A stretch of DNA of 64,000 nt from assembly GCA_030448245.1 (NCBI GenBank), contig JAUJNH010000003.1, positions 278,479 to 342,478 of the forward strand. Reading direction: 5' to 3'. Source of the stretch: Acidimicrobiales bacterium. GTDB lineage: Bacteria > Actinomycetota > Acidimicrobiia > Acidimicrobiales > JAUJNH01. The first letter of the stretch is position 1, and each line of letters begins with the position of its first letter. A program made the position numbers and the translations under genes. Positions 58,975-64,000 of the stretch are shown here, piece by piece. The notes below the pieces were generated by a model that worked only from the letters and a program-made list of their open reading frames with translations, was not told the origin of the DNA and searched no databases.

Positions 58975-60069
58975 TCAGCCGACGGGGGCGGCCCGCACCG
59001 ACAGGACCGGGGGCAGGTGGGCGGCCAGCAGCCGCCACGAGTCGCCGTCGTCGGCCGACCCGTAGACCTCGCCGCTGCGGGTCCCGAAGTAGAGGCCGGC
59101 CGGCTCGTCGCCGTCGGTGGAAAAGGCGTCGCGCAGGACCGTCAGGTGCGCATCGGCCTGGGGCAGCCCATCGGTGAGCGGTGACCACGAGGCGCCGGCG
59201 TCGGTGGTCCGCCACACGGTGCAGCGCCCGCCCGGGGTGCAGCGGTACTCGGCGCCCTGCAAGGGGATGAGGTAGGCGGTGTCGGGCCTGGTCGGGTGGG
59301 CCACCGCGGGGAACCCGAAGTCCACGCCGGCGATCGACGCCATCGGCGACCACGACCCTCCACCGTCGTCGCTGCGGTAGATGCCGTCGTGGTGCTGCAG
59401 GTAGAGCCGTTCGGGGTTCCCGGGGTCGCGGGCCACCTTGTGGACGCACTGACCGAACTCGGGGACCGGGGCGTCGGGCAGGAAGGTGGCGACGATCCCT
59501 GCGTTGCTGGCCCGCCAGCTGTCGCCTGCGTCGTCGCTGAGGTAGACCCCGCCGGCCGAGATGGCGACGAGGAGGCGGGCAGGGTCGTCAGGGTGGACGA
59601 GCACCGTGTGCAGGCACAGGCCGCCGCCCCCCGGGTTCCACTGGGGCCGGTGCGGGTGGTCCCACAGGCCGCGGACCAGCGAGAAGTGGCGGCCGCCGTC
59701 GTCGCTGCGGAACAGGGCCGCAGGCTCCACGCCGGCGTAGACGACGTCGGGCTGCTCGGGGCCGGAGGCAGCCAGCTGCCAGATGCGGGCCAGGGCGGCT
59801 CCGGCGTCGCCGGGGAAGGCCAGCGCGGCATGGTCCTGCTCGTTCCACGTCCGGCCGAGGTCATCGGACCGCCGCACGATCGGCCCCCAGTGCATGCTGG
59901 CCGAACCGGCGAGGAGCCGAGGCGTCGCTTCACGGGAGTCGATGCAGGTGGCGTACACCTCCTCGCCGACCAGGGTCGGGCCCTCCACGTCGAACCTGCG
60001 CCGACCGTCGGTCGAGCGCAACGAGAACAGCCCCTTGGCCGTCCCCACCAGCACCAACGTCTCCGGCAT
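58975..60069 (-). CDS. BNR/Asp-box beta-propeller protein
   Basis: 364 residues. Six Asp-box repeats: RSDDLGRTWNE, RSDDGGRHFSL, LSDDAGDSWRA, RSDDGGGSWSP, RTTDAGASWSP, GSADDGDSWRL, the sialidase/YCF48-like propeller. No signal peptide and no catalytic Tyr/Glu/Arg set of sialidases is evident, so it is probably a scaffold or sensor rather than a glycosidase. Paired with the MoaD-like gene; such pairs exist in actinobacteria with unknown role. Confidence 0.8.
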   Translation of the reverse strand: MPETLVLVGTAKGLFSLRSTDGRRRFDVEGPTLVGEEVYATCIDSREATPRLLAGSASMHWGPIVRRSDDLGRTWNEQDHAALAFPGDAGAALARIWQLAASGPEQPDVVYAGVEPAALFRSDDGGRHFSLVRGLWDHPHRPQWNPGGGGLCLHTVLVHPDDPARLLVAISAGGVYLSDDAGDSWRASNAGIVATFLPDAPVPEFGQCVHKVARDPGNPERLYLQHHDGIYRSDDGGGSWSPMASIAGVDFGFPAVAHPTRPDTAYLIPLQGAEYRCTPGGRCTVWRTTDAGASWSPLTDGLPQADAHLTVLRDAFSTDGDEPAGLYFGTRSGEVYGSADDGDSWRLLAAHLPPVLSVRAAPVG

Positions 60070-60158
60070 CTCTCCTCCTCACACTGATCCTCTCGCCCCA
60101 CCCGCGCCCCGCGGATGGTGGTGTGGAGACGGAGCGGCAGGGTCGAACTCATCGCTCT

Positions 60159-60170
60159 CCAAGCGCTTGG
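60159..60170. promoter_or_regulatory. 12-bp palindrome CCAAGCGCTTGG
   Basis: A perfect palindrome about 90 bp upstream of the BNR gene in the 286-bp gap before the glutamine synthetase 3' end. No other feature is visible in the gap. Candidate operator of the BNR-MoaD pair. Confidence 0.4.
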
Positions 60171-60355
60171 CGTTGCAGCACGGCGAACCCGGCAACCGTG
60201 ACGCTGTGTCGGGATGGCGAGGGGAACGATGCGCTGGTCGACCTCCGAAAGCGATCACCCGGCAGGTACGCGGCGCCGCCAGGGTGTGGTGGCCGAAGCC
60301 AAGGTGTCTGTCGGCGTCACCGGCTGCTCACCGCTTCTTTCCCGGCCGCACTCGA

Positions 60356-61784
60356 TCAGATGTCGTAGTAGAGGGCGAACTCGTAGGGGTGGGGGCGGAG
60401 GCGGAGGGCGTCGATCTCCTTCGAGCGCTTGTAGGTGATGTGGGTCTCGATGATGTCGTCGGTGAAGACGCCACCGGCCCGGAGGAAGTCACCGTCGGCC
60501 TCGAGAGCCAGCAGGGCCTCGTCGAGGCTGCTCGGCACCTGCGGGACCATGGCCAGCTCCTCGGGCGGCAGGTCGTACAGGTCCTTGTCGACCGGGGCCG
60601 GCGGCTCGATCCGATTCAGGACCCCGTCGACGCCGGCCATCATCATCACGGCGAAGGCCAGGAACGGGTTGGACGACGCGTCGGGGCACCGGAACTCGAC
60701 CCGCTTGGCCTTGGGGCTCTTCTGGGCCAGCGGGATGCGGCACGAGGCCGACCGGTTGCGCTGGCTGTAGACCAGGTTGACCGGCGCCTCGTAGCCCGGC
60801 ACCAGCCGCTTGTAGGAGTTGGTGGTCGGGTTGGTGAAGGCGCAGATGGCGCCGGCGTGCTTCAGCAGCCCGCCGATATACCAGCGGCCGATGTCGCTGA
60901 GGCCGGCGTAGCCGGTCTCGAGTAGAAGAGCGGGTCGTCGCCCTTCCACAGCGACTGGTGGGTGTGCATGCCCGAGCCGTTGTCCTCGAACAGGGGCTTC
61001 GGCATGAAGGTGACCGACTTGTTGAAGGCGTAGCCCACGTTCTTCACCACGTACTTGAACGTGACGAGCTTGTCGGCCATGGCCAGCAGCGTGTCGAAGC
61101 GCATGCCGATCTCACCCTGGCCACCCGACGCCACCTCGTGGTGGTGCAGCTCCACCGGGATGTTCAGCTGGATGAGGGTGTGGGCGATCTCCGAGCGCAG
61201 GTCCTGGTAGTGGTCCATGGGCGGGACCGGGAAGTACCCCTCCTTCGTCCGCGGCTTGTAGCCCAGGTTCGGCTGCTCGTCGCGTCCGGTGTTCCAGACG
61301 CCCTCGACCGAGTCGACCGAGTGGAACGACGAGTGGCCCGTGTAGCTGAAGCGCACGTCGTCGAAGATGAAGAACTCCGGCTCGGGCCCGAAGAACGCCC
61401 GATCGGCCACGCCCGTGGAGCTGAGGTACGCCTCGGCCTTCTTGGCCACGTACCGCGGGTCCCGGGTGTAGGGGTCGCCGGTGATCGGGTCGTGCACGAA
61501 GCAGTGCACGTTCAGGGTCTTCCTGGCCCGGAAGGGATCGACGTAGGCGGTGTTCGCGTCGGGGAGCAGGATCATGTCCGACTCCTGGATCTGCTGGAAG
61601 CCCCGGACCGACGAGCCGTCGAAGCCGTGGCCCTCGGTGAAGTGAAGACGTCCTCGCTCAGCTGGCTGGCCGGGACCGACACGTGCTGCATGAGCCCGGG
61701 CAGGTCGCAGAAGCGGTAGTCGATGAACTCGATGCCCTCGTCCGTGACCAGCTTGAGGACCTCATCGGGGGTACGGGGCTGCAC
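60356..61784 (-). CDS. glnA: Glutamine synthetase GSI-beta (frame broken twice, 61637-61646 and near 60919)
   Basis: Three in-frame pieces together spell a complete GSI. Piece 1: [21 protein letters not shown] to SEDVFT. A 5-bp tandem duplication (GTGAA twice, 61637-61646) then breaks the frame before [20 protein letters not shown]. Piece 2 runs [34 protein letters not shown] to DDPLFYS, where one base is missing. Piece 3: [51 protein letters not shown]. Corrected length is 474 residues, normal for GSI-beta. [11 protein letters not shown] carries the Tyr adenylylated by GlnE. GTG start at 61784. Either assembly errors or a damaged gene. Confidence 0.85.
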
Positions 61785-61858
61785 CGGGTCTCCTTCGTCT
61801 TCGTTGGTGGTGGCCGGCGCACCCTAGGCGCGAGGCCGGCGCAGGCTCCCAGCCGGCG

Positions 61859-61874
61859 GTTTCCCTCCCGTTGC
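61859..61874. promoter_or_regulatory. GlnR-box-like site between the two glnA genes
   Basis: On the minus strand GCAAC-GGGAGG-GAAAC, i.e. GTNAC-N6-GAAAC with one mismatch, in the 151-bp divergent region, and TTCAC stands 11 bp further upstream in the same phase. GlnR-type regulators bind such 11-bp-phased boxes. A GlnR-like gene lies 1.4 kb away. Confidence 0.4.
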
Positions 61875-61935
61875 CTGTTTGTGAACTGAGTGTGAAGCGC
61901 CGGGTCTGGTCGTTGGCGGGTGCGATAGTGCAGGG

Positions 61936-63264
61936 GTGGAACGCCAACAGGACTACGTGCTGCGCACCGTGGAGGAGCGCGGCGTCCGCACGGTTCAGCT
62001 GTGGTTCACCGACGTGCTCGGGGTGCCGAAGGTGTACGACATCACGCCGGCCGAGCTGGAGAACGCCCTCGAGGAGGGCATGACCTTCGACGGGTCGGCC
62101 ATCGACGGGTTCTCCCGCACCCAGGAGTCGGACGTCCTGGGCAAGCCCGACCCCACCACGTTCTCGCTGCTGCCCTGGCGCATGGGTGAGACGGCCGTGG
62201 CCCGCATCTTCTGCGACGTGAAGAACCTCGACGGCAGCCCGTTCGAGGGCGACCCCCGCCAGGTGCTGCGCCGGGCCCTCGACCGGGCCCACGCCAAGGG
62301 CTTCCAGTTCTACGCCGCGCCCGAGCTCGAGTGGTTCTACTTCGAGAGCGGTGACCCCACCCTGCCGCTGCGCCCGCTCGACGCCGGCTCGTACTTCGAC
62401 CTGACCGTCGCCGACAAGGGCTGGGAGCTGCGGCGCCGCACCGTCCACGCCCTCGAGGACATGGGCATCCCCGTGGAGTACAGCCACCACGAGGACGCCC
62501 TCAGCCAGCACGAGATCGACCTGCGCTACACCGACGCCCTGTCCATGGCCGACACCGTGATGACCGTCCGCCAGGTGACCAAGGAGATCGCCCAGCGCGA
62601 GGGCGTGTACGCCAGCTTCATGCCCAAGCCGCTGGTCGGCGTGCAGGGCTCGGGGATGCACACCCACTTCAGCCTCTTCGAGGGTGACACCAACGCCTTT
62701 GTCGACAAGGGCGACGACTCAGGGCTGTCCAAGGTGGCCAAGTCGTTCATCGCCGGCCTGCTGCGCCACGCCCCCGAGATCACCGCGGTGACCAACCAGA
62801 CGGTGAACAGCTACAAGCGCCTGATCCAGGGCTACGAGGCTCCCACCTACGTGTGCTGGGCTCGAAACAACCGGTCGGCGCTCGTGCGGGTGCCGTTGGC
62901 CAAGCGCGACGAGAGCACCCGGATCGAGTACCGGTCGCCCGACCCGGCCTGCAACCCGTACCTGGCCTTCGCCTGTGTGCTGGGTGCCGGCCTCAAGGGG
63001 ATCGAGGAGGGCTACGAGCTGCCCGCCGAGTCGGCGTCGAACATCTACGAGATGACCAACGAGGAGCGGGCCGCCGAAGGCATCCGCTCGCTCCCGTCCA
63101 GCCTGGCCGAGGCCGTCGACCTCATGGAGGAGAGCGAGCTGGTGGCCGAGATCCTCGGCGAGCACGTCTTCGAGTGGTTCCTGCGGAACAAGCGCGACGA
63201 GTTCGCCGCCTACAAGTCGGCGATCTCGCAGTTCGAGCTCGATCGCTACCTGCCACGGCTGTGA
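61936..63264 (+). CDS. glnA2: Glutamine synthetase (GSI-alpha/GlnA2-like)
   Basis: GTG 61936, 442 residues. Active-site blocks: EEGMTFDGSAIDGFSR, APELEWFYFE, YSHHEDALSQHEIDLRYTDA, GSGMHTHFSLFEG, NSYKRLIQGYEAPTYVCWA, RIEYRSPDPACNPYLAFA. The adenylylation region reads SASNIYEMTNEER, lacking the NLYDLP-type Tyr site, so it is not a GlnE target and belongs with shorter GSI-alpha or GlnA2 proteins. GATAGT seven bases before the GTG could be a -10 element, so the mRNA may be leaderless. Confidence 0.92.
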   Translation: MERQQDYVLRTVEERGVRTVQLWFTDVLGVPKVYDITPAELENALEEGMTFDGSAIDGFSRTQESDVLGKPDPTTFSLLPWRMGETAVARIFCDVKNLDGSPFEGDPRQVLRRALDRAHAKGFQFYAAPELEWFYFESGDPTLPLRPLDAGSYFDLTVADKGWELRRRTVHALEDMGIPVEYSHHEDALSQHEIDLRYTDALSMADTVMTVRQVTKEIAQREGVYASFMPKPLVGVQGSGMHTHFSLFEGDTNAFVDKGDDSGLSKVAKSFIAGLLRHAPEITAVTNQTVNSYKRLIQGYEAPTYVCWARNNRSALVRVPLAKRDESTRIEYRSPDPACNPYLAFACVLGAGLKGIEEGYELPAESASNIYEMTNEERAAEGIRSLPSSLAEAVDLMEESELVAEILGEHVFEWFLRNKRDEFAAYKSAISQFELDRYLPRL

Positions 63265-63275
63265 GGGAGCCGATC

Positions 63276-63956
63276 ATGGAGCCGCTCCTGGTCTACCCGG
63301 ACCCGCCGCCCCCGGCCCTGGTGCAGGCGCTCGAGCTGTCCGGCTACCCGTGGAAGGCCGTCACGACGTCGAGCCAAGCCCAGCAGCAGGAGCCGGATGA
63401 CGGCTGGTCCGGCGCCGTCGTCATCGCCGACGGCGACCCGGAAGCTGCGTTCGCCCTGTGCCGTGCGCTGCGCAAGCGCGACCTCCCCCTCGAGCCGCTG
63501 ATGCTGCTGATCGGCCCGTCGCAGATGCGTGACCTCGAGCTGCGCGAGGACGTCTTCGACGACTTCTGCCTCCAGCCCTTCCAGCCCGGCGAGCTGGATG
63601 CGCGCCTCAAGCACCTCTTCTGGCGGGCCGGTCGCGGCACCCGCCCCGAGCTGGTCGAGTACGGGCCGCTGGTGCTCAACCTCGAGACCTACCAGGCCGC
63701 CATCGACGGCAACCCCCTCGACCTCACCTACATGGAGTACGAGCTGCTGAAGTTCCTCAGCTCGCACCCCGGCAAGGTCTTCACCCGCGAGGTGCTGCTG
63801 AGCCGGGTGTGGGGCTACGAGTACTACGGCGGCGCCCGCACCGTCGACGTCCACATCCGGCGCCTCCGCGCCAAGCTGGGCGAGGAGCACGCCAACCTGA
63901 TCCACACCGTCCGCTCGGTCGGCTACCGCTTCGGCCAGTCGAGGTGGACGATCTAA
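63276..63956 (+). CDS. glnR: GlnR-like OmpR-family nitrogen regulator
   Basis: ATG 63276, GGGAG upstream, 226 residues, 11 bp after glnA2. The N-terminal receiver-like domain is atypical: no DD pair and no clear phosphoacceptor Asp (WSGAVVIADGDPEAAFALCRA). C-terminal winged helix: LTYMEYELLKFLSSHPGKVF, TREVLLSRVWGYEYYGGART and VDVHIRRLRAKLGEEHANLI. This orphan, phosphorylation-independent layout and the wing sequence match actinobacterial GlnR, which controls glnA, amt and related nitrogen genes. The 44 bp after it hold only a GC-rich CGCTCGCTTCGCTCG repeat-like stretch. Confidence 0.85.
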   Translation: MEPLLVYPDPPPPALVQALELSGYPWKAVTTSSQAQQQEPDDGWSGAVVIADGDPEAAFALCRALRKRDLPLEPLMLLIGPSQMRDLELREDVFDDFCLQPFQPGELDARLKHLFWRAGRGTRPELVEYGPLVLNLETYQAAIDGNPLDLTYMEYELLKFLSSHPGKVFTREVLLSRVWGYEYYGGARTVDVHIRRLRAKLGEEHANLIHTVRSVGYRFGQSRWTI

Positions 63957-64000
63957 GTCCGCGCCTCACTCGCTCGCTTCGCTCGCTCCGTTCGGGCGGG

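Noticed and set aside
60123..60438. Small open frames in the 286-bp gap before glnA
   Set aside because: No ribosome site, no family features and overlap with the glutamine synthetase end.
60356..61784. Calling glnA simply a pseudogene
   Set aside because: Several other essential-type genes in the window are broken the same way and the corrected length is exactly normal, so an assembly error is at least as likely.

Overview
The window comes from a very GC-rich actinobacterium. The high-GC codon use, many GTG starts and 4-bp GTGA/ATGA stop-start overlaps point this way, as do the mycobacterial-type Ssd/Tad/HAD neighbourhood, GlnE with a GlnR-like regulator, and an actinobacterial-type [NiFe]-hydrogenase. 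The flavour is Acidimicrobiia-like, but that placement is inference. I see no insertion sequence, prophage or CRISPR array.

Layout. 1-8.2 kb: end of a PhoU-like gene, then a minus-strand surface/pilus operon (CpaE/Ssd-like ATPase, TadA, TadB, TadC, Flp-like DUF4244 protein, TadE, class E sortase, FN3 membrane protein), with a divergent HAD phosphatase. 8.26 kb: a selenocysteine tRNA followed by repeats and a C19 tract. 8.8-19.4 kb: housekeeping and regulation (SigA-family sigma factor, TetR + MMPL exporter, NAD synthetase, GlnE, an esterase). 19.4-20.7 kb: small envelope genes. 20.7-45 kb: an island around an uptake hydrogenase: structural genes hhyS/hhyL, HypC, two HycI-type proteins, a NifU-like protein, a TPR protein, three CooC-type ATPases, a divergent PadR regulator, two Lys/Ala-rich histone-like-tailed proteins, five small membrane proteins, four tandem membrane proteins with Ile-Asn-Gly-Ser type repeats, an ECF sigma factor and a J-domain/zinc-ribbon protein. 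45-58 kb: FtsH-like protease and a double peptide/nickel-type ABC transporter (two binding proteins, two permease pairs, one ATPase pair) with an FmdE-like gene in the middle. 58-64 kb: a MoaD-like/BNR-repeat pair, two divergent glutamine synthetases and a GlnR-like regulator.

Most exciting observation: at 34647-34823 (minus) a 58-codon gene of the small DUF1059 type reads straight through an in-frame TGA at codon 7, exactly where the family carries its first conserved Cys. A hairpin whose 3-nt loop starts with G lies 22 nt after the TGA, as in bacterial SECIS elements, and a tRNA-Sec gene is present at 8264-8356. I propose a new small selenoprotein, lying between the hydrogenase operon and the ECF sigma/membrane-repeat operon.

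Caution on quality: eight genes (FN3 protein, TadB, TadA, Ssd, HAD, sigma factor, FmdE-like, GlnA) are split by frame disruptions, mostly single missing bases in G/C runs. Restoring one base gives full-length canonical proteins, so sequencing/assembly error is the likeliest cause. Coordinates of those genes span both halves.
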